This document shows positions 1-7,878 of a stretch of 64,000 nucleotides of DNA, one piece after another. The notes under the pieces are model-generated. The model was given only the letters and a program-made list of their open reading frames with translations, did not search any database and was not told the DNA's origin. This DNA is from Amphritea sp. 1_MG-2023 (lineage in GTDB: Bacteria > Pseudomonadota > Gammaproteobacteria > Pseudomonadales > Balneatricaceae). The position numbers and the translations under genes were made by a program. Where the stretch lies: positions 186,001 through 250,000 of the forward strand of contig NZ_JAUOQE010000002.1 in assembly GCF_030547545.1 (NCBI RefSeq), read 5' to 3'. Position 1 is the first letter of the stretch; the number at the start of each line of letters is the position of its first letter.

Positions 1-170
1 GTTAGGAGTTGAGGGTGGGTGCGTGCGGTGAGGAACTTACCCTGTTCATTACACAGCACCAGCTGACGGTCGAAGGCCAGCCCCGTGGCAGTCACCGAGC
101 TACGGCTTAAGCTGACAGGGGCGGTGGATTTGATGGGGTAAACCGTGATAGCGGAAAGACTCGGCGACAT
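1..170 (-). CDS. MOSC N-terminal domain protein, partial at the window edge
   Basis: An open minus-strand frame begins at an ATG complementary to 168-170 and runs off the left edge, giving 56 codons. The translation starts MSPSLSAITVYPIKSTAPV and continues with a GLAFDRQLVL segment and then FLTARTHPQL. This matches the opening beta-barrel domain found in front of MOSC (molybdenum cofactor sulfurase C-terminal) domains: a YPIKS motif, then G-x-x-x-DR, then a 'FLTxRxHPxL' turn. Such proteins are predicted sulfur carriers or molybdo/iron-sulfur flavoproteins. The C-terminal MOSC domain lies outside the window, so the subtype (YcbX-like or other) cannot be decided. Confidence 0.75.
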   Translation of the reverse strand, partial: MSPSLSAITVYPIKSTAPVSLSRSSVTATGLAFDRQLVLCNEQGKFLTARTHPQLL

Positions 171-402
171 CTTAGATACTCTGGTGATTTGTGTTGGCGT
201 TTGGCAATACTCAGCCCAGCTAGTGATGCCTATCCTCGCTTTGATCGGCTTAAAAAGCAATTGCCTGAGTAACTGAGTAACCCATCGATTGCCTTAAGGG
301 GTCATACTGTAAAAGGTTGAGTCGCTTATGTACGTTTATTTTGATGTATAGTGCAGGCTCTGAGAGGTTGCTAATGTTGAATCGATTGATGATGAGGTCG
401 GT

Positions 403-624
403 ATGGAAATCACGCCTGAGAGGCTACAAAAACTGGCGAATATGCAGATGCCATTTGGTAAATATAAGGGCCGACTCCTGTTAGAGTTACCCGAGCCCTA
501 TTTGGTCTGGTTTGCCGGCCAAGGTTTTCCGTCAGGCGAGATTGGTATTTTGTTACAGATTCTATATGAAGTGAAACTCAATGGGTTGGAAGAGGTATTA
601 CGCCCCTTAACCAAGTCCTATTGA
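403..624 (+). CDS. DUF3820 family small protein
   Basis: A 73-residue protein with the core MPFGKYKGRLLLELPEPYL, then a WF..GFPSGEIG segment and a LYEVKLNGLEEVL helix. This is the typical DUF3820 pattern (MxFGKYKG...LPxxYLxWF...G...G.lg). The family has been labelled a putative quorum-sensing-regulated virulence factor, but its biochemical role is not established. There is no signal peptide and no membrane segment, so it is probably cytosolic. It stands alone, with 232 bases upstream in which no gene is supported. Confidence 0.8.
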   Translation: MEITPERLQKLANMQMPFGKYKGRLLLELPEPYLVWFAGQGFPSGEIGILLQILYEVKLNGLEEVLRPLTKSY

Positions 625-741
625 TGAGCGTGATGAGTTGCTGCGATTGCATTTGTCACGCATACTTTGAATCTGATACTTGCTAAGTATTGCACTATAG
701 CCATACCGGACCGCGATTGTTAGCTAAACGGGAGAACTTCT

Positions 742-1281
742 ATGACACGTTTGCGCATATTTCTGACTGCCTTGCTGCTGATCTTTATGCCGGTTAACGT
801 CAGCGCCGCTTCAGCACAAGAAATTGAGGCCAAGGTTAATCAGGCACTACAAGCGCTGTATCAGCATAGCTCAGCGGGACAAACGCTAACCCAGAAAGCG
901 GTCGGCGTATTGGTTTTTCCTGAAGTGATCAAGGCGGGTGTGGGGATCGGTGGCGAATACGGTGAAGGCGCGTTGCGCGTTGGCGGCAAAACGGTGGCAT
1001 ATTATAATGTCGCCGCCGCTTCTATTGGTTTTCAGCTAGGGGCGCAGATAAAATCTCAAGTGCTGTTATTTATGACACCAGATGCCCTGACTCAATTTCG
1101 TAACAGTCATGGTTGGGAAGCCGGTGTCGATGGCAGTGTTGCTCTGGCAAGCCTCGGTGCGGGCGGTACCCTCGATTCACATACCCTACAACAACCGATT
1201 ATTGGCTTTATCTTTTCCAATAAAGGCTTGATGTATAACTTGAGTATCGAAGGTTCGAAAATAACGCGGATTAACCGGTAA
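742..1281 (+). CDS. SYLF domain lipid-binding protein (Ysc84-like)
   Basis: A 179-residue secreted protein. Residues 1-23 form a signal peptide (hydrophobic LTALLLIFMPV, cleavage near SAA). The rest fits the SYLF/Ysc84 domain: a helical QEIEAKVNQALQALY stretch, then a glycine-rich beta domain with VLVFPEVIKAGVGIGGEYGEG, and a C-terminal GLMYNLSIEGSKITRI end. In eukaryotes and bacteria SYLF domains bind phosphoinositides or other lipids, and bacterial versions are periplasmic or outer-membrane associated. A GGGAGAA site sits just before the ATG. The CigR-like gene starts 11 bases after its stop, so the two are probably co-transcribed. Confidence 0.85.
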   Translation: MTRLRIFLTALLLIFMPVNVSAASAQEIEAKVNQALQALYQHSSAGQTLTQKAVGVLVFPEVIKAGVGIGGEYGEGALRVGGKTVAYYNVAAASIGFQLGAQIKSQVLLFMTPDALTQFRNSHGWEAGVDGSVALASLGAGGTLDSHTLQQPIIGFIFSNKGLMYNLSIEGSKITRINR

Positions 1282-1292
1282 CGGGTGAGCTA

Positions 1293-1838
1293 ATGTGGTA
1301 TCGAATTAGGCAATATAAAATGCGAAATCAAATAATAACTTTATGGGTGGCGAGTGCATTGTTGTTAGCCCCGCTATCGGTGCAGGCTAAAAAACCGGAA
1401 TGGGCTGGCAACGGTGCAGAGCAATCCGCTGCAGATAATCAGCAGCGATACAAAGAGTCCGAGCAACCGTCTCACCGCTTTGATGATAATGAGCAGCATC
1501 ATATTCGTCAGTATTATCTTGGCGATGACTATGTGCATGAGACTGAAGGAAAGGGCAAGCATAAGCCGAAGCCGCTGCCGCCGGGGTTACAGAAAAAACT
1601 TGCGAATGGAGGAAAGCTGCCTCCCGGTTGGCAGAAAAAAGTTATTGCAGGCGGAGTTCTCGATCACGATCTGTATCGTCGTTCAGAGGCCTTACCTTAT
1701 GAGCTGGAGCGACGGTTAGACCGCATCGCCGGAGAGGAGCATCGTCGCATAGGTCATAAGATTATTCGAGTGCTTGAAGGGAATGCCACCATTATTGATG
1801 TGATTGATATACTGGATGGCACAGGCCTGTTGGAGTAA
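1293..1838 (+). CDS. CigR-like exported protein
   Basis: A 181-residue exported protein. A signal peptide (WVASALLLAPLSVQA) ends near residue 32 from this start. A charged, low-complexity middle follows, rich in H, Q, E and K. Then come two PPG-x-Q/W-KK repeats (PPGLQKKLANGGKLPPGWQKK) and a C-terminal domain with YELERRLDRI and ATIIDVIDIL. This is the arrangement of the anti-virulence regulator CigR family (Salmonella CigR), and the repeats are also RcnB-like. The ATG at 1293 follows a good GGTGA site; an in-frame ATG at 1320 would give a shorter n-region. It lies 11 bases after the SYLF gene, so both probably work in the envelope. Confidence 0.7.
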   Translation: MWYRIRQYKMRNQIITLWVASALLLAPLSVQAKKPEWAGNGAEQSAADNQQRYKESEQPSHRFDDNEQHHIRQYYLGDDYVHETEGKGKHKPKPLPPGLQKKLANGGKLPPGWQKKVIAGGVLDHDLYRRSEALPYELERRLDRIAGEEHRRIGHKIIRVLEGNATIIDVIDILDGTGLLE

Positions 1839-1871
1839 ACCTCTGGCGAAATATGTGGAGTGAAGGTATAG

Positions 1872-2345
1872 ATGACCCCCGCCATTAAGTTAGCTAAACG
1901 CGCAAAAATTAATTTCAGTATGCATGAATATACGCACGATCCTGATTGTGAATGTTATGGTGACGAAGCGGCTCGGGCGCTGAATGTCTCGCCTCAGCGG
2001 GTTTATAAAACGTTGATGGTGGCCATTAATGGGGATAGTCGGCAGCTCGCCGTGGCGATTGTCCCTGTCGTTGGGCAGTTAAATTTGAAAGCGGCCGCCA
2101 GTGCATTGAAGACGAAAAAAGTCACTATGGCCGATCCGCAGCAGGCGCAGCGGAGTAGTGGTTATTTAGTGGGGGGTATTAGCCCACTGGGACAGAAAAA
2201 ACGCTTGCCAACCTTGTTAGATGATTCGGCTGAGGCATTTGACACTATTTTTGTCAGTGCCGGAAAGCGGGGTTTAGAGGTTGAGTTAACTCCTGCAGAT
2301 CTCTTGCAACTGACGCAAGGTAGGATGGCGAGTATTGGTCGTTAG
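1872..2345 (+). CDS. ybaK: Cys-tRNA(Pro)/Cys-tRNA(Cys) deacylase YbaK
   Basis: A 157-residue single-domain protein of the YbaK/INS editing family. Family members hydrolyse Cys-tRNA(Pro) produced by prolyl-tRNA synthetase. Visible hallmarks are an N-terminal TPAIKLAKRAKINFSMHEY, a VYKTLMVAING strand carrying the conserved lysine, a GYLVGGISPLGQKKRLPTLLD block and an FVSAGKRGLEVELTPADL C-terminal block. Length is normal for the family (about 155-160). It is cytosolic, and no partner is visible in the neighbourhood. Confidence 0.93.
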   Translation: MTPAIKLAKRAKINFSMHEYTHDPDCECYGDEAARALNVSPQRVYKTLMVAINGDSRQLAVAIVPVVGQLNLKAAASALKTKKVTMADPQQAQRSSGYLVGGISPLGQKKRLPTLLDDSAEAFDTIFVSAGKRGLEVELTPADLLQLTQGRMASIGR

Positions 2346-2401
2346 GGAATTGATTTTTGCTAGTGGTTTGCACCGCTAGGGTGAGGATAAAAAGGAAGGC
2401 A

Positions 2402-2755
2402 ATGAACAATAATCAAGAGATTATCGTGCGATTGCGTGAGCGTATCCCCTCATTTGAGTGTACACCGGGGTGTCACGATTGCTGTGGTCCTGTAACAGCC
2501 TCATCGGAGGAGATGTCGCGCTTGCCGGTAAAGTCTGATGCGGAGCATGAGGCGGCATTAAATGAGTTTAATTGCGTCCACCTAGGGCCGAATGGTTGTA
2601 CCGTCTATGCAGAACGGCCATTGATTTGTCGCTTGTTTGGTACTACGCCGCGCTTAGCCTGTCCGAATGGCTGTCGCCCCGACGAGATGATTGAGCCACG
2701 GGTTGAAAGGCAGGTGCATGATTTAATCGCGAATACGCGACAAGTGTTGGTTTAG
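2402..2755 (+). CDS. YkgJ-type cysteine cluster protein
   Basis: The protein has about 117 residues from the ATG at 2402, which I prefer because AAGGAAG precedes it; an upstream in-frame start at 2357 has no good ribosome site. Cysteines are arranged as CTPGCHDCC near the N-terminus, then NCVHLGPNGCTVY, an RPLICRLFGTT segment, and a final ACPNGC. This is the CxxC(x)n cluster of YkgJ / UPF0153-type proteins, which are predicted to bind zinc or an iron-sulfur centre. The exact function is unknown. The stop is followed by about 200 bases without a gene. Confidence 0.85.
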   Translation: MNNNQEIIVRLRERIPSFECTPGCHDCCGPVTASSEEMSRLPVKSDAEHEAALNEFNCVHLGPNGCTVYAERPLICRLFGTTPRLACPNGCRPDEMIEPRVERQVHDLIANTRQVLV

Positions 2756-2908
2756 AGAAGACAGAGTAACTGACGTTAAGATGGTAAAGCTGTGATTAGC
2801 GTGCTGCCGAGGGTAGTGCTCGATACTGTTGTATAATCACTGATGACGCAATCGTTGACGACACCGCTACTGATGAGGCAACCACTGACGCTTATCGACA
2901 GCGACGCC

Positions 2909-2940
2909 GATAAGGCTGATGAGATGATATCAGCCTTATC
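2909..2940 (-). terminator. Stem-loop at the 3' end of glrR
   Basis: GATAAGGCTGAT (2909-2920) and ATCAGCCTTATC (2929-2940) form a perfect 12-bp stem with an 8-base loop, 15 bases beyond the glrR stop. No T-tract follows on either strand, so it may be an mRNA 3'-end stabiliser or a weak bidirectional terminator rather than a classical intrinsic terminator. Confidence 0.45.
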
Positions 2941-2955
2941 TTATGCGCTGGTTTA

Positions 2956-4329
2956 TTAGCCGGCTTTTTGCTGTTCTAAAAATTGACTGCCTTTGCGCCC
3001 GGGTTTGAACTGAGAGGCTTCTAGGTCATGCTTATGCAGTAGTTTATAAAAATCGGTGCGATTTCGTTGCGCAATTTTAGCCGCCTGAGTGACATTGCCG
3101 GCGGTGATATGCATGACTTTGGTTAGATAGCTGCGTTCAAAGCTAGAGCGGGCTTCATTAAATGAGGGGATGACGCGGTCTTGATTAGCGATCGCTTGAT
3201 TGACTAAGCCTTCACTGATAATCGGCGCGCTAGATAGCGCGACGGTTTGTTCAACGACGTTTTCCAGTTGACGAACATTGCCAGGCCAAGCCGCCTGAGC
3301 CAGTATGTGTAATGCGCCAGGAGAGATACCCTTTACTTTAGGGTTATGGCGTTTGGCGGATTGCTCGACAAAATAGCGTGTCAGTAACGGAATATCTTCG
3401 GGTCGATCCCGCAAAGGCGGAAGATCTAGGTTGACCACATTGAGTCGGTAGTAAAGATCTTCGCGGAACTCACCATCTTCCATCGCTAATTCGAGATTAC
3501 GATGCGTGGCGGAAATAACCCGAACATCAATGTCGATGGACCGAGTTGAGCCAACCGGCCGAATGGTACGTTCCTGAATCGCTCGCAGCAGCTTAACTTG
3601 TAAGGTGCTTGGCATATCGCCAATTTCATCGAGAAATAACGTACCGCCTTGCGCCGATTGGAATAAGCCTTCGTGTTGAGAAACCGCACCTGTAAATGCC
3701 CCTTTGGCGTGACCAAAGAGTTCGGATTCGAGTAGTTGTTCCGGTAGAGCACCGCAGTTAATCGCCACAAACGGTTTGTCATTTCTGGGGCTGGCATTGT
3801 GAATCGCTTTGGCCATCAGTTCTTTGCCGGTGCCGCTGGGGCCGGTGATTAAAACGCTGACATTGGATTTGGCAACCCGCTCGGCTTGACTGAGGCGCTC
3901 GTTCATCAGCGGGCTTTGAGTAACGATTGCGCTGCGCCAACTATCATCCTGCGCATGAGCGGATTCTAGTGCCGAATTAATTGTGCTCAGCAATTGTGCT
4001 TTATCAATCGGCTTGGTTAAGAAACCAAAGATGCCTTTTTGCGTCGCATCAACGGCATCTGGAATCGAGCCGTGAGCGGTAATAATCACGACGGGTAGGG
4101 CCGGGTGATCTTCTTGAATGGCAGAAAAAAGCGCCATCCCATCCATCCCGTCCATGCGCAGATCACTCAGGACCAGATCCGGTGTCGTCTGCTTAATGCG
4201 TTGTAGGGCTTCAACGCCGGAGCTTGCCGTGTCTATGCGAAAACCAGAAGCGCTAAGACGTAGGCTCAAGACTTTAAGGATGCCTGGATCATCATCTACG
4301 ATCAGGATGAGTGGCTGAATCGACTTCAT
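2956..4329 (-). CDS. glrR: Sigma-54-dependent response regulator GlrR (QseF)
   Basis: A 457-residue NtrC-type activator. The receiver domain (about 7-120) has an acidic DDD at 12-14, phospho-acceptor D56 in [10 protein letters not shown] and K106 in FLTKP. The AAA+ domain (about 135-370) has Walker A GPSGTGKE at 163-170 and the sigma-54-contacting GAFTGA at 210-215. A Fis-type helix-turn-helix sits near the C-terminus ([16 protein letters not shown]). In enterobacteria GlrR activates the glmY sRNA and rpoE from sigma-54 promoters. The start at 4329 follows AGAGGAG; a longer frame to 4374 would overlap the preceding gene. It is the last gene of the glrK-qseG-glrR set. Confidence 0.93.
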   Translation of the reverse strand: MKSIQPLILIVDDDPGILKVLSLRLSASGFRIDTASSGVEALQRIKQTTPDLVLSDLRMDGMDGMALFSAIQEDHPALPVVIITAHGSIPDAVDATQKGIFGFLTKPIDKAQLLSTINSALESAHAQDDSWRSAIVTQSPLMNERLSQAERVAKSNVSVLITGPSGTGKELMAKAIHNASPRNDKPFVAINCGALPEQLLESELFGHAKGAFTGAVSQHEGLFQSAQGGTLFLDEIGDMPSTLQVKLLRAIQERTIRPVGSTRSIDIDVRVISATHRNLELAMEDGEFREDLYYRLNVVNLDLPPLRDRPEDIPLLTRYFVEQSAKRHNPKVKGISPGALHILAQAAWPGNVRQLENVVEQTVALSSAPIISEGLVNQAIANQDRVIPSFNEARSSFERSYLTKVMHITAGNVTQAAKIAQRNRTDFYKLLHKHDLEASQFKPGRKGSQFLEQQKAG

Positions 4330-4351
4330 TTTTATACTCCTCTCTGTCTTT

Positions 4352-4831
4352 CTAGTGAGACAGGTCATTCTCAATGCGAGTTAATGCTTCTATTTGCTGC
4401 TTGAATTTATCCCGTTCAGCGGCGACCGCTTTACGCTCAAGATCCGCGGTGTTCAGAGCACGTTGTAATGTCATCACCGCTAGTGTGTATTGATAGCGGA
4501 CCAACAGATATTGCTGTGTATCACATTGGCTGTTATTCAGATCAAGCTGTTCAAATAGCCTGATAGATTGTCTGATTTGAGCGGTCGTGTTATCGGGCTG
4601 ACTCAGTAGTATCGCCAACAGAGTGGTTTGATCGTGTTCGGCAGCGTGTTTTAACATGGCGGATTTGGTCGCCGCAGAGGCTTGTTGATACGCCTGTTCT
4701 TGGGCGATCCAGTGATGCATGTCTTGTGTACTACAAGCGGCTGTCATGTGACTGTCTGTGGGTAATAGTTGCTTTATTTGGCAGCCGCTGATGACCAAGG
4801 TGATTAAAACGATTAACAGTCCTTTACTCAT
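4352..4831 (-). CDS. qseG: QseG-like outer-membrane lipoprotein
   Basis: A 159-residue lipoprotein with a lipobox LVISGC placing the acylated cysteine at residue 17. The mature part is mostly helical and Gln/Ala-rich, and it ends in a coiled-coil-like stretch (RKAVAAERDKFKQQIEAL). The sequence is too divergent for a firm family call. Its position between the GlrK kinase and the GlrR regulator is that of QseG/YfhG, a lipoprotein that interacts with the kinase in enterobacteria. It overlaps the 3' end of glrK by 8 bases, which supports translational coupling. The symbol rests on synteny plus the lipobox. Confidence 0.75.
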   Translation of the reverse strand: MSKGLLIVLITLVISGCQIKQLLPTDSHMTAACSTQDMHHWIAQEQAYQQASAATKSAMLKHAAEHDQTTLLAILLSQPDNTTAQIRQSIRLFEQLDLNNSQCDTQQYLLVRYQYTLAVMTLQRALNTADLERKAVAAERDKFKQQIEALTRIENDLSH

Positions 4832-6236
4832 CGATAGTTTGTCCTAGGTTTGGAAGAGTGATCATAAAACTAACGAAACCATCCTGATTGCTATGAAGTT
4901 CTAAGGTGCCACCCATCGCTTTGATTGATTCTCGTGCGATGCTTAAGCCGATACCCGATCCTTTGACCGAGCCTTGACGTCGATTGACGCCTTGATAAAA
5001 GGGATCAAACAATTGAGCTAAGTCGGTCTGCGGAATTTCAGGACCGGTATTGCCAATCTCTATTTTTAAGTCGTTATGTTGTCTTAACAGCGTGATTTTT
5101 AGGAGACCGTTTTCACTGCCATAAACCGCAGCATTAGAGATCAAGTTACTCAGGGTTCGTTGCAGCAGATCTTTATCAATGGCCCAAGAGAGATCTTGCT
5201 GCGGTAAAGTAACGTGCATGTGTTTCTGTTTGAGTAACAGTTGATGGGAGGTGAGTGATTGTTGAATAATGGGTAAAATGAACTGATCTTTGAGCTCATG
5301 CTCTCCCCCATGCTGCAATCGATTGTAGTCTAACAGTTGTTCGATTAGCGATTGCAACGAAAAGCTGTTTTCCTGCATCAGAGAGATTATCTCTTTCTGA
5401 TTGTCTGTCAGTGGCCCGGCAAGTTCTTCCGCGAGCAAATCGGTGCCTTCTCTGAGTGTCGTTAATGGCGTTTTTAATTCATGCGACATATGCCTTAAGA
5501 AGGCTTGTTTCTCTTGTTCCAGCAGTTGTAGATGGGTTTCTAGCCATTCCAACTGTTGATTCAGTGCTAGGAACTCTTTTGGGCCTTTAAACGGTTCAGA
5601 CATATCTAAACGACCGTGGCCTAATGCTTTGATGCGTAACATGAGTTGCTTGACTGGCTGAGTGATACGAATACTAAAAAACAGAATCAAAATGGTGGAT
5701 AGCGTAATCAGCAAACCGGCCTGAAGCCATAAGATATTTTGTTGCTCTTCTGCTTTTGCATTGAGAAATTCCAATCGCTGATCTAGTTTTTTCCGAGTGT
5801 CATCATACAGGGTCTGAGTTAGCGGCACCAGTTGACTGACCTTATCGCCCGTCGCCGTATTCAGTGGTAAGGTTTCCAGTGCAGAGATCAGCGTGAAGAT
5901 CGTTTCAATGTTGTCGGAATCAATCAGGAAACTATGTAGCTGAAGCAGCGTTTTATACTCTGATAGTTGCGAGCGGAAGCGATCCTCTATTTGTGTTTTT
6001 TTAAGCACGTCATATTGTCTGGCAGAGCGAACCAGATCGCCCGATAACTCACGCAGATGTTGGCTACGACTGAAAAAATCGAGTGCTTCTTTGGCATGCT
6101 CGCGTCCTTGACGAGAAAGCGTCACCATGGAGTCGGTTGCCTGATAGATGAGCACACCAAGCGGTGCCACGACCAGAAAAAACGCTAGCACCACCAGTTG
6201 CATCAATGATCGCGTTTGTAGCGACGAGTTATTCAC
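4824..6236 (-). CDS. glrK: Sensor histidine kinase GlrK (QseE)
   Basis: A 470-residue membrane kinase. TM1 lies at about 11-32 and a mostly helical periplasmic sensor at 33-168, with TM2 at 169-189. A HAMP linker with ITQPVKQL starts at 191. The dimerisation domain has the phospho-acceptor H252 in RHMSHELKTPL. The ATPase domain has an N box (LISNAAVYG), a DPFYQG F box and a G box (GSGIGLSIARESI). It would phosphorylate GlrR, encoded two genes downstream. The EF-hand protein gene begins the run 45 bases upstream, so the whole set may be one operon read leftward. Confidence 0.92.
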   Translation of the reverse strand: MNNSSLQTRSLMQLVVLAFFLVVAPLGVLIYQATDSMVTLSRQGREHAKEALDFFSRSQHLRELSGDLVRSARQYDVLKKTQIEDRFRSQLSEYKTLLQLHSFLIDSDNIETIFTLISALETLPLNTATGDKVSQLVPLTQTLYDDTRKKLDQRLEFLNAKAEEQQNILWLQAGLLITLSTILILFFSIRITQPVKQLMLRIKALGHGRLDMSEPFKGPKEFLALNQQLEWLETHLQLLEQEKQAFLRHMSHELKTPLTTLREGTDLLAEELAGPLTDNQKEIISLMQENSFSLQSLIEQLLDYNRLQHGGEHELKDQFILPIIQQSLTSHQLLLKQKHMHVTLPQQDLSWAIDKDLLQRTLSNLISNAAVYGSENGLLKITLLRQHNDLKIEIGNTGPEIPQTDLAQLFDPFYQGVNRRQGSVKGSGIGLSIARESIKAMGGTLELHSNQDGFVSFMITLPNLGQTIDE

Positions 6237-6281
6237 CGTATTTATATTATTGATAGGGTCGCGTTCCTGGTGTTTGCAGCA

Positions 6282-6647
6282 TCAGATAATTCTCAGCGCT
6301 GAGAGGTTTAGAATATGTCGTAAGCCTTTGGCTTCTGCTTGCAATGGTTCTATTTCTTGCTGATTGAGGACGCCATCATTGTTGATATCCAGCCGATGAA
6401 AGCTACTGGCGAGTGATGGGTGCTGTCGCATTTCGGTTAATGAAATCTCATTATCATGATTTCTATCGAGCGATTCAAACATCGATAATGAACGCGAATT
6501 TTTACGAGGAGCTTTTTCTTTAGGAAGCTCGGAGCGTATATGTTCAATCACTTCTAGATTTGTTAAGCGCTTCAATGGTTGAGTGGCTTCGGCCTGAGTC
6601 AGTGTTGTGGTCAAGGTTAATAACAATAGGGTAAGGGTCCGGTACAT
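6282..6647 (-). CDS. Secreted EF-hand calcium-binding protein
   Basis: A 121-residue protein with a signal peptide (LTLLLLTLTTTLTQA, cleavage near residue 19) and a pair of EF-hand loops. Loop 1 spans 61-72 with D61, N63, D65, E67 and E72. Loop 2 spans 87-98 with D87, N89, D91 and E98. Both carry the chelating residues for Ca2+. The protein would be periplasmic. It sits immediately upstream of glrK on the same strand (45-base gap). A role in feeding a Ca2+ or envelope signal to the kinase is my inference, not something the sequence shows. Confidence 0.85.
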   Translation of the reverse strand: MYRTLTLLLLTLTTTLTQAEATQPLKRLTNLEVIEHIRSELPKEKAPRKNSRSLSMFESLDRNHDNEISLTEMRQHPSLASSFHRLDINNDGVLNQQEIEPLQAEAKGLRHILNLSALRII

Positions 6648-6748
6648 GCTAAGTCCTTAGTAATTGGCTAATGATGTTGTATTTAGCAATTACTGTGCCT
6701 AGCTATAATAATTTCCTTTTTAAACAATGCTTTATTGTTTTTTTGATG

Positions 6749-6760
6749 ACGCTATAGCGT
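6749..6760. promoter_or_regulatory. 12-bp perfect palindrome upstream of the EF-hand/glrK run
   Basis: ACGCTATAGCGT is self-complementary. It lies about 100 bases upstream of the EF-hand gene start, in an AT-rich 215-base intergenic region between that gene and the FAA hydrolase gene. It could be an operator for the glrK run. No known consensus was recognised. Confidence 0.3.
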
Positions 6761-6862
6761 GTCTATTATGAACTAACTTCATGTAACTGTCTCTTAAAAG
6801 CGACCTTTATTTTTAGGATGTCTATAAGTCATTTAAAAACAATAACTTATAGGGTTGTTTAT

Positions 6863-7747
6863 TTAAGACAGTGGGTCCGGACTGATGAAACTGTTGTGCT
6901 CGGGTTCCTGTAAAATAGGGTTGCTTAAGCGGCCGATGTTTTCGATCTCTATGGTAATTTGATCGCCTGGCTTCATATAGCCGCGCGGTTTCATTTTTAC
7001 GCCAACACCGCTGCAAGTGCCGGTAGCAATGATATCGCCGGGTTTTAGCGTGCAAACCGATGAGAGTGTTGCAACCAATTGATAGCAGTTGAAAATCAGA
7101 TGGCGAGTGTTGGAATGCTGACGCAATTCATCATTGAGCCAGGTTTTGAGTTCTAAGTTGTGCGGGTCGATGCTATCAGCCGTGACGATCCAAGGCCCCA
7201 TAGGGCCATGACTATCAAATGATTTACCCAATGTCCAAGTGGGCGATTTGATCTGCCAGTCTCTGACGGAGACATCATTCACAATGGTGTAGCCTGCAAT
7301 AACCTTGGCAGCGTCTTGTTCACTAATGTTGCGGCAGTATTGTCCAATGACGAGCGCCAGCTCACCTTCATAATCGAGCTTATCAGAAACATGAGGGCGG
7401 TAAATGGGTGAGCCGGGGTGAGTAATGCAACTGGATTGTTTGTTGAATAGCGTGGGGAACTCGGGTACGGCTAATTCTGTTTCATCAATATGGTCTTGAT
7501 AGTTGAGCCCAACACCGATAAATTTTTCGGGTTGAGCAATGGGCGCTAATAATTGTATATCGTCAATAGCGAGCGGCTGCGATGCGGTTTCTATGAGTTG
7601 TTCAAGAGCCGCTTTTAGAGAGGCAAAACGGCTCAGAAGTTCGGCCATAGAGCCTGCAAAAAGCGTTTCTGGAATGGCAATCACTTGTTGTTCAGTGACG
7701 CAGCCTAGCTGTTCTTTGTTTGAATGTATAAACCGTGCAAGCTTCAT
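6863..7747 (-). CDS. Fumarylacetoacetate hydrolase family protein
   Basis: A 294-residue enzyme of the FAH superfamily. An N-terminal domain (about 1-75) is followed by the catalytic domain, which begins KFIGVGLNYQDH. Metal-ligand acidic residues lie in DKLDYEGELALVIG, followed by GYTIVNDVSVRDWQ, KSFDSHGPMGPW and TGTCSGVGVKMKP near the end. Family members hydrolyse or hydrate 2-keto or 1,3-diketo acids in sugar-acid or aromatic degradation. The substrate cannot be set from sequence; 2,4-diketo-3-deoxy-fuconate-type hydrolase or acylpyruvase are candidates. It is a single gene, transcribed divergently from the downstream lipoprotein. Confidence 0.88.
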   Translation of the reverse strand: MKLARFIHSNKEQLGCVTEQQVIAIPETLFAGSMAELLSRFASLKAALEQLIETASQPLAIDDIQLLAPIAQPEKFIGVGLNYQDHIDETELAVPEFPTLFNKQSSCITHPGSPIYRPHVSDKLDYEGELALVIGQYCRNISEQDAAKVIAGYTIVNDVSVRDWQIKSPTWTLGKSFDSHGPMGPWIVTADSIDPHNLELKTWLNDELRQHSNTRHLIFNCYQLVATLSSVCTLKPGDIIATGTCSGVGVKMKPRGYMKPGDQITIEIENIGRLSNPILQEPEHNSFISPDPLS

Positions 7748-7878
7748 AACCCGCCGTTCCTAATGATATGAAAGTGATCGTGATTTTAGCAGAATTTAAA
7801 CTAATCATGCGCCGAGGTACATCACTTTAAGATAGCGACGTTGCAGAGTATGCTAGAAAGCATTTATTGAGTGATGAA

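Noticed and set aside
171-269. Short plus-strand frame ending LKKQLPE before DUF3820
   Set aside because: It could be the tail of a deleted gene, but it has no start, no recognisable homology and overlaps the MOSC promoter region.
1414-1719. 101-codon plus-strand frame
   Set aside because: It lies inside the CigR-like gene in another frame and has no family features.
6722-6746. AT-only hairpin with T-run (AAACAAT/ATTGTTT)
   Set aside because: A 7-bp AT stem is too weak for a terminator, and no plus-strand gene ends nearby.
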